This document shows, piece after piece, positions 17,340 through 25,971 of a stretch of DNA of 57,325 nt (the stretch's first letter is position 1; every line of letters starts with the position of its first letter). This DNA is from Terriglobia bacterium. GTDB taxonomy: Bacteria > Acidobacteriota > Terriglobia > Bryobacterales > Bryobacteraceae. A program made the position numbers and the translations under genes. The notes beneath the pieces are model-generated. The model saw only the letters and a list, made by a program, of their open reading frames with translations. It had not been told where the DNA came from and made no database searches. The DNA is taken from the NCBI GenBank assembly GCA_020073615.1, contig JAIQEX010000027.1:1-57325 (forward strand). Direction: 5' to 3'.

Positions 17340-19802
17340 ATGTTGCTACGGAACGTGGTTTACGCCCTGCGCATGCTACGCAAGAATCCGGGCTTCGCCG
17401 CCATTGCCGTGGTGTCGCTGGCGCTCGGCATCGGCGTCAACTCGGCCATGTTCAGTTTCGCCGATGCCCTGGTGCTGCGCCCCCTGCCAGTGGCGCGGCC
17501 GGGCGACGTGGTCACCCTCAGCGGCACCGCGCCGGACATCCCGTTCAGCTCGCTCGGCACGCTGTCCTACCCGGACTACGTCGATTTCCGCGATAAGAGC
17601 CGCTCGTTCGACGGCCTGGCGGCGTTCGTCCTGACCCCCGTAGGCGTCACCGAGAAGCCCGAAGCGCTGCCCCAGTTGCGCCTGGCCATGGCGGTGAGCG
17701 GCAATTTCTTTCCCACCATGCGCGTCTCGCCGGCGCTCGGCCGTAGCATCTCCGCGGAGGAGGATCGCGTCGCGGGGCGCGATGCCGTGATGGTCCTGGG
17801 GCATGACTTCTGGGAAAAGCGCCTGGCGGGCGATCCGCAAGCGCTCGGCCGCAAGCTCCGCCTCAACGGCGTCGAATTCACCGTCGTCGGTGCGGCGCCC
17901 AAAGAATTCACCGGGATGGATACCTTCGTACGGCCCGACCTCTTCATCCCCATCGCCATGCTGCCGCGCGTCGGCACCTCGGCGCAAGCGAACTTGCTGA
18001 CCGACCGCGCCGCCCGCGGTTTTGAAGTGAAAGGGCGCCTCCAGGCCGGCGTGAGTTTACGGCGGGCGCAGGCCGAACTGGCCGGTATCGCCGGCAGCCT
18101 GGCCGAGGCGCACCCGGATACCAATCGCAAGAGAGGCATCACGGTGCTTACCGAGTTGCAGATGCGCGCCGCGCAATCGCCTCCCAATACGGCCCTTGCC
18201 ACCATGCTGCTGGGCGTGGCCGGACTGGTGCTGATCATCGCCTGCGCCAACGTGGCCAACCTGCTGCTGAGCCGCGCCCGCGCCCGTTCCCGCGAAATGG
18301 CCGTGCGCCTCGCCATCGGCGCCGGACGCCGCCAGTTGCTGGCCCAGTTGCTGACCGAAAGCCTGGTGCTGGCGCTGGCCGGCGGCGCCCTCGGCCTGCT
18401 GTTCGCCGCCCTGTCGGTGGACTATCTCTCCACGCTTCAGCTCTCCACCGACCTGCCGATTTCAATCTCCGTGCAACTGGATCGCCGCGTCCTGGTCTTC
18501 AGCCTCGTTGTGTCCCTGCTGAGCGTGGTTCTGTTCGGCCTGGGGCCGGCGTTCCGCAGCGCCCGTACCAACGTGGTCGCGTTCCTGAAGTCGGGCGATG
18601 GCAACGGCGCCGCTCGCCGGCTCTATGGGCGGAACGTGCTGGTGATCGCGCAGGTGGCCCTGTCCCTGATGCTGCTTTCCGCAGCCACCCTGTTCTTCGA
18701 GGGTTTTCGCGAAACGCTCCTCGATTCCCCGGGATTCCGCACGGACCATTTGCTCCTGATGTCATTCGATCCCACGCTGGTCCGCTACACACCGGAAAAG
18801 GCGCGCGACTTTTACCGCGACCTCGTGGAGCGGACGCGGCAGCTTCCCGGAGTGAGCAACGCCGCCCTCACCCAGATCCTTCCCTTCGGCAACCGCATCG
18901 TCGGAAAGGACATTATCCCCGAGGGCGCGCAACTTCCCCGCGGCAAAGCCTCCGACTCAGTCTTCAGCAATGCGGTCGGGGACCGGTACTTTGAAACCAT
19001 GGGCACGCCCATCGTGGCCGGACGCGCGATTCTGGCCACCGACACCAAGGACTCGCCCGCGGTGGCGGTGATCAACCAGGTGCTGGCCGAACGCTATTGG
19101 CCCAAAACGAATCCCGTCGGCAAGAGGTTCCGGCTTAATGGCCCCGGCGGACCGTGGGTTCAGATCGTGGGCGTCGCCCGCAATGCCAAGTACGTGTTCG
19201 TTGGAGAGGGGCCCCTGCCCTATCTCTATCTGCCCTACCAGCAGAATCCCGATGCCGTCATGACGCTGCTGGTCGGCACCGTGGCCGATGCCGCTTCCCT
19301 GGCGTCGCCGGTGCGCGAAGTGGTCCGCTCACTCGATCCGCACCAGCCCGTCTTCGATGTGCGCACCATGCACGAATATTACCTGCAGCGCGCCGTGCGC
19401 ATCATGCAGATGATCGTGGTGATCGTTGGCACCATGGGCGTTCTGGGCCTGAGCCTGGCGCTGGTCGGACTGTACGGCCTGGTGGCCTACTCGGTCAGCC
19501 GCCGTACGCGCGAGATCGGAATCCGCATGGCGGTGGGCGCGGAATGGCGCGACATTCTGCGCATGGTGCTGCGCCAGGGAATGCTGCTGGCCGTGCTCGG
19601 CGTGGGCGTCGGCATCGCCGGCAGTTTCGGCCTGATGCGCGTCCTCGGCGCGATCTTCGGCCGAACCCAAGAAAACTGGGTGGATGCCTGGGGATTCGTG
19701 GCCATGCCGCTGGTCGTGCTGCTGGTGATGGCCGCCGCCAGCTACGTGCCGGCGCGCCGCGCCGCCGCCATCGACGCCAACCAGGCCCTGCATTACGAAT
19801 GA
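17340..19802 (+). CDS. ADOP-type ABC transporter permease (FtsX/MacB duplicated), copy 1
   Basis: An 820-residue membrane protein of the acidobacterial duplicated orphan permease type. Each half has an MacB-like periplasmic part and an FtsX core. The first half opens with ALRMLRKNPGFAAIAVVSLA and has three helices near residues 285-420 (ANVANLLLSRARARSREMAV lies between them). The second half starts near residue 430 and ends with helices near 700-800 containing SRRTREIGIRMAVGAEWRDI. No ATPase gene is adjacent, as is typical. Unlike the copy at 44429 it lacks the ~70-residue N-terminal cytoplasmic helical extension. ATG 17340 is chosen because homology starts there. Confidence 0.92.
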   Translation: MLLRNVVYALRMLRKNPGFAAIAVVSLALGIGVNSAMFSFADALVLRPLPVARPGDVVTLSGTAPDIPFSSLGTLSYPDYVDFRDKSRSFDGLAAFVLTPVGVTEKPEALPQLRLAMAVSGNFFPTMRVSPALGRSISAEEDRVAGRDAVMVLGHDFWEKRLAGDPQALGRKLRLNGVEFTVVGAAPKEFTGMDTFVRPDLFIPIAMLPRVGTSAQANLLTDRAARGFEVKGRLQAGVSLRRAQAELAGIAGSLAEAHPDTNRKRGITVLTELQMRAAQSPPNTALATMLLGVAGLVLIIACANVANLLLSRARARSREMAVRLAIGAGRRQLLAQLLTESLVLALAGGALGLLFAALSVDYLSTLQLSTDLPISISVQLDRRVLVFSLVVSLLSVVLFGLGPAFRSARTNVVAFLKSGDGNGAARRLYGRNVLVIAQVALSLMLLSAATLFFEGFRETLLDSPGFRTDHLLLMSFDPTLVRYTPEKARDFYRDLVERTRQLPGVSNAALTQILPFGNRIVGKDIIPEGAQLPRGKASDSVFSNAVGDRYFETMGTPIVAGRAILATDTKDSPAVAVINQVLAERYWPKTNPVGKRFRLNGPGGPWVQIVGVARNAKYVFVGEGPLPYLYLPYQQNPDAVMTLLVGTVADAASLASPVREVVRSLDPHQPVFDVRTMHEYYLQRAVRIMQMIVVIVGTMGVLGLSLALVGLYGLVAYSVSRRTREIGIRMAVGAEWRDILRMVLRQGMLLAVLGVGVGIAGSFGLMRVLGAIFGRTQENWVDAWGFVAMPLVVLLVMAAASYVPARRAAAIDANQALHYE

Positions 19803-19900
19803 GTGTTTAACAACGCGCTCATCGGTTGTTCGCCGCTGAATGCTACGATGGGAGCAAGATCACCGGGCTGGCCGCGCTGGTGGCAGGCGGACCGGCATTT

Positions 19901-20125
19901 ATGACCATCCCCGCGAAATATGAGAACGGTGTTTTTCGGCCTCTCGAAGATGTGGCGATCAAAGAGGGCACGCTGGTTCAAGTGAACGTGCCGGCGGAAG
20001 GCGAGCTCGGCAGCAAGCGGCGGTCCATCAAGGACCTTCCGTTCTACGGCATGTGGGCCGATCGCGACGACATCATCGACGGCGTGAGCTATGTGAACGC
20101 GTTGCGGAACAATCCGCGCGGGTAG
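19901..20125 (+). CDS. DUF104/AF2212-like antitoxin
   Basis: A 74-residue protein starting MTIPAKYENGVFRPLEDVAI, the DUF104 (AF2212-like) signature, found in antitoxins paired with PIN toxins. The C-terminal half (DLPFYGMWADRDDIIDGVSY) is the expected toxin-binding region. ATG 19901 is chosen; the frame is open earlier but without homology. The toxin gene follows 17 bp later but is broken, so this antitoxin appears orphaned. Confidence 0.78.
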   Translation: MTIPAKYENGVFRPLEDVAIKEGTLVQVNVPAEGELGSKRRSIKDLPFYGMWADRDDIIDGVSYVNALRNNPRG

Positions 20126-20142
20126 CACCGACGGAGCACGCC

Positions 20143-20310
20143 ATGGCCCGTTACCTGATCGACACCGATGTAATGATCGACGTGTCCCGGGGGAATGCCG
20201 CTGCCGCGAACTTCGTCGATTCGCTCGACGACATCCATCATCACCGCGCACGAACTCATCGTCGGCGCCAGGACCAGCTCGATGCCGACAGAATGGAGAG
20301 AAATGGCTAG
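20143..20310 (+). pseudogene. Truncated, frameshifted VapC-type PIN toxin
   Basis: The N-terminal 30 residues (MARYLIDTDVMIDVSRGN and on) are a normal PIN start with the first catalytic Asp. At about 20230 the frame changes: the next family segment, ITAHELIVGAR with the second acidic residue, is in another frame. The remaining two thirds of the ~130-residue domain is absent. It is paired with the DUF104 antitoxin just upstream. It cannot be an active RNase. Confidence 0.75.
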
Positions 20311-20564
20311 AGCGTCGCCGCTCTGTTTATTTCGATGGATCTACCGACCGCTTCTCGGCACTCGCGAGTTCTCTTCCTGGAATTGAAACCCTCCTCCGTC
20401 GCCTCGTCGATTGCCTCATAGAGCCGGTCTCGCGCGATGCGGTCGCCGCCCGCAGCGAACTCCTCGCTCGAAAGCCTGCCGAACGTCGTGAGGGCGAATT
20501 CGCATCATCCAATAGCAGTTCCGATTTAAGCATGATGCGGGCGCGTCTCCACATTGCAACGTGC

Positions 20565-22058
20565 TCACGGTTCGTGAACGGATCTAACGTACAACCCGAG
20601 CACCGCCTCCACCACGCCGTCCACCGTGAAAACGCGCGCTTCAGCGGCAATCTCCATGCCCAGATTGCGCGCCGTGCGCGTGGTCACGGGTCCTATGGAA
20701 ACTACTTTGACGCCGCCCGGAAGCGCGCCCGCGGCAGTCACAAAATTCTGCACCGTGGAGGAGCTCGTGAAGGTAATGCAGTCGGGCCGCCGCGCCGCGC
20801 CGAAAATCTCGCGCGCCTGCGCCGCTGCTTCGTCCGGTATCGCCGTACGGTAGGCTTCGACCACATCCACCTGCGCGCCGCGCCGCGCCAGCTCTGTGGG
20901 CGCCAGGTCGCGCGCTACCGCGGCGCGCGGCAGCAGCACGCGCTTTCCCGCCAGATCGTGGAGCGCAAACGCCTCGATCAGTCCCTCGGCCACATACTCC
21001 TTGCCCATCAGGTCCACCTTGAGGTGCAGCGCTTCGATGGCAGCGCGCGTGGCCGGGCCGATGGCGCAGATGCGCGCGCGCAAAGCCCGCAGGTCGGTGT
21101 CTGAGCGGTCCAGCCGGTCAAGAAAGAAACGCACCCCGTTGGCGCTGGTGAAGATCAGCCAGTCGTAGCTTGCCAGCGCGGCGATGGCGCGGTCGAGCGG
21201 CCCGTAGTCGGCGGCGGGGCGGATCTCGATGGTGGGCATCTCCATCACCTCCGCGCCCAGCGCGCGCAGCCGTGCGCCCAGCGCGTCGGCCTGCTCCCGC
21301 GCCCGCGTCACCACGATGCGTTTGCCCGAAAGCGGCAGGCGCCCGTACCAGTCCAGCTTCTCGCGCAGCCGCACCACTTCACCCACGATGATGGTGGCGG
21401 GCGGCTTCATCCCGTGCCGCGCGATGAGCTCCGGGAGCGTGGCCAGCGTGCCCGCCAGCGTCTCCTGGTCGGGGCGCGTGGCCCAGCGCACCGCCAGCGC
21501 GGGCGTTTCCGGCGATCGGCCGCGCGCCATCAGCTGGCGCGCGATTTCTGCGAACGTCGTCAGCCCCATGAACACCACCAGCGTTTCCGCGTGCCCCACG
21601 CGGTCCCAGTCGATGGCGCCGGCGTCGTGGCCGGTGACGAACGTCACCACCGAGGTGTGCTCGCGATGCGTCAGCGGCACCCCCGAATAGGCCGCTATGC
21701 CCAGCGGCGTGGTGACCCCGGGCACGATCTCGAAGGGAACGCCGGCCGCGGCCAGCGCTTCGGCCTCTTCGCCCCCGCGGCCGAAGATGAACGGGTCGCC
21801 GCCCTTCAGCCGCACCACCGTGAGGCCGCGCCGCCAGCGCTCGATCAGCATGGCGCAGATCTCCTCCTGAGTGAAGGCGTGGGCCGATTTCTTCTTCCCC
21901 ACGTAGATGCGCTCGGCAGCGGGCGGGGCGAGCGAGAGCAGCGCGGCGGGCGCCAGGTGATCGAACAGGATGGCGTCGGCCCGCTCCAGAATGCGGCGGC
22001 CCTTCCAGGTGATCAGCTCCGGGTCGCCGGGTCCCGCGCCCACCAGGTAGACCTTCAT
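20565..22058 (-). CDS. cobA-hemD: Uroporphyrinogen-III C-methyltransferase / uroporphyrinogen-III synthase fusion
   Basis: A 497-residue two-domain enzyme. Residues 1-245 are an SAM-dependent uroporphyrinogen-III methyltransferase (KVYLVGAGPGDPELIT at the start, VVRLKGGDPFIFGRGGEE near 85, GVTTPLGIAAYSGVPLTHR near 115), giving precorrin-2 for siroheme or cobalamin. Residues 255-490 are a HemD-type synthase (GKRIVVTRAREQADALGARL near 255; FTSANGVRFF and FTSSSTVQNF later), which closes hydroxymethylbilane to uroporphyrinogen III. It follows hemC by four bases. The fusion places the branch point between heme and siroheme in one polypeptide. ATG 22058 begins the family homology. Confidence 0.95.
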   Translation of the reverse strand: MKVYLVGAGPGDPELITWKGRRILERADAILFDHLAPAALLSLAPPAAERIYVGKKKSAHAFTQEEICAMLIERWRRGLTVVRLKGGDPFIFGRGGEEAEALAAAGVPFEIVPGVTTPLGIAAYSGVPLTHREHTSVVTFVTGHDAGAIDWDRVGHAETLVVFMGLTTFAEIARQLMARGRSPETPALAVRWATRPDQETLAGTLATLPELIARHGMKPPATIIVGEVVRLREKLDWYGRLPLSGKRIVVTRAREQADALGARLRALGAEVMEMPTIEIRPAADYGPLDRAIAALASYDWLIFTSANGVRFFLDRLDRSDTDLRALRARICAIGPATRAAIEALHLKVDLMGKEYVAEGLIEAFALHDLAGKRVLLPRAAVARDLAPTELARRGAQVDVVEAYRTAIPDEAAAQAREIFGAARRPDCITFTSSSTVQNFVTAAGALPGGVKVVSIGPVTTRTARNLGMEIAAEARVFTVDGVVEAVLGLYVRSVHEP

Positions 22059-22062
22059 GTCG

Positions 22063-22959
22063 TCACGTGTAAACGGTCTCGAGAATCCTGCGGGCGCCCC
22101 GCTCCAGCAACTCGGCCCCCAATTCGCGCCCGATCCGCTCCGCGTCCCCGGCCGGGCCCTCCGCCTCCGCGCGCACCAGCTCCGCGCCATCGGGAGCGGC
22201 CACGATGGCCACCATGCGCAGCCGTCCGTCGGCCACCGTCGCGTACGCGCCGATGGGCACCTGGCACCCGCCGCCGAGCGCTCCCAGCACGCCCCGTTCG
22301 GCGGTGACGGCGGCGTGTGTGGCCGCGTGGTCGAGCGCGCGCGCGGCGTCGAACCCCGGCCCGGTGGCGCGCGTTTCGATCGCCAGCGCGCCCTGCCCCA
22401 CCGCCGAACACATGGTTTCCGCGGGCAGAATCTCGGCGATCCGGTCGCCCCAGCCCAGGCGCTTCAGCCCCGCGGCGGCCAGCAGGATGGCGTCGTATTG
22501 TCCTTCGTCCAGTTTGCGCAGCCGCGTGTCCAGGTTGCCACGCACCGATTCCACGGTGAGGTCGGGCCGCAGTTTGCGCAACTGCGCGGCGCGGCGCAGC
22601 GAGCTGGTCCCCACTTTGGCACCGGCCGGCAGGCTGCTCAGTGTCCTGCCTACCACGGCGTCGCGCGCATCTTCGCGCTCGGGCACGGCGGCCAGCACCA
22701 GCCCCGCGGGCAGCTCCGTGGGCAGGTCCTTCAGGCTGTGCACCGCCAGGTCGGCGCGGCCGTCGAGCAGCGCCTCCTCGATCTCCTTGGTGAACAGCCC
22801 CTTGGTCCCCACCTGGGCCAGCGGCACGTCGGTGATTTTGTCGCCGGTGGTCTTGATCACCTCGATCCGGCACTCCCGGCCGCGGCTGGTGAGCTGGCCC
22901 GACACCCACCGGGCCTGCCACAATGCGAGCTGCGATCCGCGCGATGCAATCACCAGCAT
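22063..22959 (-). CDS. hemC: Hydroxymethylbilane synthase (porphobilinogen deaminase)
   Basis: A 298-residue enzyme that links four porphobilinogens. The N-terminal RGSQLALWQARWV and the AVHSLKDLPTELPAGL, SLRRAAQLRKLRPDL and RGNLDTRLRKLDEGQYDAI segments are diagnostic. The dipyrromethane cofactor Cys is present in GALGGGCQVPIGAYA near residue 240. Length is normal. It starts three bases after the hemA stop and ends four bases before the cobA-hemD start, so it belongs to one heme operon. Confidence 0.97.
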   Translation of the reverse strand: MLVIASRGSQLALWQARWVSGQLTSRGRECRIEVIKTTGDKITDVPLAQVGTKGLFTKEIEEALLDGRADLAVHSLKDLPTELPAGLVLAAVPEREDARDAVVGRTLSSLPAGAKVGTSSLRRAAQLRKLRPDLTVESVRGNLDTRLRKLDEGQYDAILLAAAGLKRLGWGDRIAEILPAETMCSAVGQGALAIETRATGPGFDAARALDHAATHAAVTAERGVLGALGGGCQVPIGAYATVADGRLRMVAIVAAPDGAELVRAEAEGPAGDAERIGRELGAELLERGARRILETVYT

Positions 22960-22962
22960 GAA

Positions 22963-24228
22963 TCAGTCCTGTAGGTGAAACGCCTTCTTGATGGCCGCGA
23001 TCACGTGCGCCCCTTCCGGATGCCCCGCGTGGTTGCGCAGCTCCGAGATCGGCCCGTGCGCGATCTTGTTGATGATGCCCCGCGTCAGCGCCTCGATGGC
23101 CTGTTCCTGTTGCGGCGTGAACGGCCCGTATTTACGGCGCACCTTTTCCGTCTCCGCCGCGCGGATCTGCTCGAGTTGCTCCTGCAGGCCGACGATGGTG
23201 GGCGTCACCTCCGCCACCTTGAGCCGCGCCATCCAGCGGTCCACCTCTTCGGCCACCATGGCCTCGGCGTGCTCCGCCTCCTTCATGCGCTCGCGCAGGT
23301 TGGCGTTCACTACTTCCTGCAGGTCGTCGATGTCGTACAGGTAGACGTTCTCGATGTCGTTCACCGCCGGCTCGATATTGCGCGGCACCGCGATATCGAT
23401 CAGGAACATCGGCTTGTTGCGGCGCGCGGAAATGACGCGCAGCATCTCGTCCTTGTGCAGGATGTAGTGCGGCGCCCCCGAGGAGGCGATCACGATGTCC
23501 ACTTCGGGAAGCATGCTGACGAAGCGCGTGTACTCGACCGGCGTGCCCTGGAAGAGCTTGGCCATCTCCACGGCGCGCTCCGGCGTGCGGTTGGTGACGA
23601 AGACGTGGGAAGCGCCCGAGCGGCGCAGGTGGCGCGCCGCCAGCTCCGACATCTTGCCCGCACCCACGATCATGACCGTGCGGTTGGCCAGCGATCCGAA
23701 AATCTTGCGCGCCAACTCTACGGCCGCGAAGCTCACCGAAACCGCCATCTGGCCGATGCCCGTCTCCGAACGCACGCGCTTGGCCACGCTGAAGGCGCGC
23801 GTGAACACGCCATCGAGCCAGCCGCACACCGCGCCGCACTCCTTGGCCGCCCCGTACGACGCCTTGAGCTGGCCCAGGATCTGCGGTTCCCCCACCACCA
23901 TGGAATCCAGGCTCGCCGCCACGCGGAACAGATGATGGATGGCGTCGCGGCCCTCGTGATGGTACAGGTGCGGCCCGATCGACTCGGCGCTCAGCGCCTT
24001 GTGATCCGTCAGGAAGGAATCGACGATGGCCCGCGGGTCGCAGCCGTCGTCGGTGGTCACCGTGATCTCCACGCGATTGCACGTCGACAGGATCACCGCC
24101 TCGCTCACGCCCTCGCGCGACTTGAGATCCGCCAGCGCCCCGGCCAGCGTCTCTTCCCGGAAGGCCAGGCACTCGCGCACCTCGACCGGGGCCGTCTTGT
24201 GACTCACGCCGGTGATCAACAGCTTCAT
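22963..24228 (-). CDS. hemA: Glutamyl-tRNA reductase
   Basis: A 421-residue enzyme that makes glutamate-1-semialdehyde from Glu-tRNA, the first committed heme step in the C5 pathway. The N-terminus TGVSHKTAPVEVRE and the catalytic Cys in ILSTCNRVEITV near residue 50 are intact. The NADPH domain (MIVGAGKMSELAARHL) lies near 185 and a helical dimerisation region ends the protein. ATG 24228 overlaps the stop of the upstream membrane gene as ATGA. No hemL is present in the window. Confidence 0.97.
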   Translation of the reverse strand: MKLLITGVSHKTAPVEVRECLAFREETLAGALADLKSREGVSEAVILSTCNRVEITVTTDDGCDPRAIVDSFLTDHKALSAESIGPHLYHHEGRDAIHHLFRVAASLDSMVVGEPQILGQLKASYGAAKECGAVCGWLDGVFTRAFSVAKRVRSETGIGQMAVSVSFAAVELARKIFGSLANRTVMIVGAGKMSELAARHLRRSGASHVFVTNRTPERAVEMAKLFQGTPVEYTRFVSMLPEVDIVIASSGAPHYILHKDEMLRVISARRNKPMFLIDIAVPRNIEPAVNDIENVYLYDIDDLQEVVNANLRERMKEAEHAEAMVAEEVDRWMARLKVAEVTPTIVGLQEQLEQIRAAETEKVRRKYGPFTPQQEQAIEALTRGIINKIAHGPISELRNHAGHPEGAHVIAAIKKAFHLQD

Positions 24229-25046
24229 GGTTTGAGGAACATGCTCCCCAACCGGGCGTGCGCCGCCCACGTCAGCGCGGAAAAGCCCAACACCGTCACG
24301 GTCATGATGGCGGCCTTGCGCCCGCGCCATCCCGCGGTCGTTCGCAGGAAGACCAGCGCCACATAGGTGCCCCAGGTGAAGAACGAGATGGCGATCTTGG
24401 GCTGGCTGATCCAGGCGGTCCGGTATTCCACGAAACCCCAGGTGCTGGCGGCGATCACACCCAGCGTCATGAGCACGAAGCCCGCCCCCATGGATTTCGA
24501 GATAATGTCGTCCAGCGTACCCAGCGCGGGCAGGCGGTAGTAGAACTTACTCGGCTTCTTGGCCTTCAGCTCGCGTTCCTGAAACAGGTAGAGCAGAGAG
24601 GCGATGGCCGTGAGCAGCAGCGCCGCAATGCCCAGCAGCACGAGCACGATGTGCGTGGTGAGCCATGTGTCGCGGATCAGCGGGCTCGACCACGCGCTCA
24701 CCGGGTTGCCCATGGTGGCCACCAGCGCCATCACGAACACCAGCGGGAATATGGCCACGCTCAGGCTCTCCACCTTGTAGCGCCACTGCACGAACAGGTA
24801 CAGCACCACGATCAGAAACGCGCACATGGAGAGCGTTTCGTAGAAATTGGTGATGGGGCAGCGGTTGTTGACGATGCCCTCCTCGACAATGGATACGAAG
24901 TGAAACACCGATCCCAGGCCGAAGGCGGTGAGCGCCACGCGGAACAGGTGGTCCCGCCGCCGCACCAGCGTCAGAATCGCGTGCAGCAGGCCGAGCGAAT
25001 ATAACGCGGCGGCCACGCGGAGCCAGATGACGCTCATTTCAGCCAT
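24225..25046 (-). CDS. HemX/CcsA-like cytochrome c assembly membrane protein
   Basis: A 273-residue protein with about eight transmembrane helices. The layout and the segments ITNFYETLSMCAF, TTHIVLVLLGIAALLLTAIA and ISFFTWGTYVALVFLRTTAG match the HemX/CcsA group. Histidines in LLHAIL, FHFVS and TTHIV could ligand heme. HemX-type proteins sit next to hemA and influence glutamyl-tRNA reductase level, while CcsA exports heme for cytochrome c; the position directly before hemA favours a HemX-like role. ATG 25046 is chosen, ATG 25037 is an alternative. It is the first gene of the heme operon. Confidence 0.88.
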   Translation of the reverse strand: MAEMSVIWLRVAAALYSLGLLHAILTLVRRRDHLFRVALTAFGLGSVFHFVSIVEEGIVNNRCPITNFYETLSMCAFLIVVLYLFVQWRYKVESLSVAIFPLVFVMALVATMGNPVSAWSSPLIRDTWLTTHIVLVLLGIAALLLTAIASLLYLFQERELKAKKPSKFYYRLPALGTLDDIISKSMGAGFVLMTLGVIAASTWGFVEYRTAWISQPKIAISFFTWGTYVALVFLRTTAGWRGRKAAIMTVTVLGFSALTWAAHARLGSMFLKP

Positions 25047-25308
25047 GGGAGGGTGGATAAGTGGACTTTTAAGTTCCAGTATATCGCGTACTTGCCGACC
25101 CACGTTCGCCCGCCAGTGGGGGTACCCGCGGAATCCGGTGCGGGTGGATGTGTTTCGGTGGTGCAGGCGGCGCGCTGAACCTGTTCCCGGGCACCAAGCT
25201 CACGGTCGAAGTTGCGGGGCCAGGAAATCGTTCTTTCGAAGGAACCTGCCTGGAGGAAATTGCAAGGCGCGGCCGCGGGGCGCGACCTGATGGGCGCCTT
25301 TGCCGCAT

Positions 25309-25506
25309 TTAAGAAACAGCTTGAGAGCCCGATCTGTGAGCCACGCGCAACTCTCCGGATTCACGGAAAAAATAGACATCTTTCTTTGGCCAATCCATGC
25401 GCGCGGAGCTCGCCGCGAGCGTCCGTGCGCCCCCGATCGCCTTTTGGAGGCTGTCGAGTAACGAGTAGAAGCGCACCAGATGTTCGCGTCGTTCGTCGCC
25501 CATCAA
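25309..25506 (-). pseudogene. N-terminal fragment of a GIY-YIG-like family protein
   Basis: The 65-codon frame reads LVRFYSLLDSLQKAIGGART then DWPKKDVYFFRESGE, closely resembling the N-terminus of a family of roughly 200-residue acidobacterial proteins with a GIY-YIG-nuclease-like start (the VYFF segment). After residue 55 the frame leaves the family and stops. The rest of the gene is not seen. The surrounding 25047-25569 stretch holds nothing else I can support, and it borders the duplicated segment at 25570. Confidence 0.45.
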
Positions 25507-25569
25507 TCGAACCCTCGACCATTATGGGCGCTTCTCGCCGCGACTGCACCGGCCAGGTTCCGAGATTCG

Positions 25570-25698
25570 CGGATGCGGGTGCTTCGGGGCACGGAGTTCT
25601 GATACATTCGGAGGACATTATGAGAGTCCCCCGGATCATCGCGCTTTCTATTCTGGCTGCCGCCTTCGCCGGCGCCGCACAGCAGCCGCAGGACGAGG
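25570..25698 (+). repeat. 129-bp direct repeat, copy A (ribosome-binding site plus signal peptide)
   Basis: This segment matches 28615-28743 in the same orientation at roughly 88-90% identity by eye. It contains the ribosome-binding region (TTCGGAGGACATT), the start codon and the first 26 codons, which encode the signal peptide of the M14 peptidase gene. Similarity stops abruptly at GACGAGG. Here the sequence continues into vapB-like coding sequence instead. Confidence 0.85.
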
Positions 25699-25916
25699 CC
25701 GCTTCCCGCGGCATGGATGTGCCGGCCTACGCAGCCGCCCTGCTCGAGCGGGCAGCGCAGCCGGAAGCGCCCGCGTCGCGGGACCAGGCCGGGCCCAAAC
25801 GCCAGCACGCCGCCGGGAGGAAGAGCCTGGCGCAGTTGGTTGCCGAATCCCCGTTCAGGGGCCTCGACCTCGATTTTGAAAGGGATCGGGATTTTGGCCG
25901 CGACATCGAGCTATGA
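25620..25916 (+). CDS. Chimeric ORF: peptidase signal peptide fused to VapB-like antitoxin C-terminus
   Basis: A 98-codon frame with two parts. Residues 1-26 (MRVPRIIALSILAAAFAGAA and QQPQDE) are nearly identical to the signal peptide of the M14 peptidase at 28665. Residues 27-98 (from AASRGMDVPAYAAALLERAA to RDFGRDIEL) match the C-terminal part of the antitoxin at 11749-12021, including the final residues. The 5' leader and ribosome-binding site GGAGG were copied too. At its stop (CTATGA) an ATG overlaps, as in vapBC pairs, but that second frame ends after 12 codons. If translated, it would send an antitoxin fragment out of the cytoplasm. It is more likely a rearrangement product than a working gene. 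Confidence 0.5.
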   Translation: MRVPRIIALSILAAAFAGAAQQPQDEAASRGMDVPAYAAALLERAAQPEAPASRDQAGPKRQHAAGRKSLAQLVAESPFRGLDLDFERDRDFGRDIEL

Positions 25917-25971
25917 GCAAACGAAGAGCATCGCGGCTGTCGTGTCGATGACTGCGCGACGCGGGGACCGA

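Noticed and set aside
20307-20504. A 65-codon minus-strand frame without start, reading FALTTFGRLSSEEFAAGGDR and on
   Set aside because: It looks somewhat protein-like, but has no start codon and no family I recognise; it may be a fragment of an accessory gene but is not supportable.
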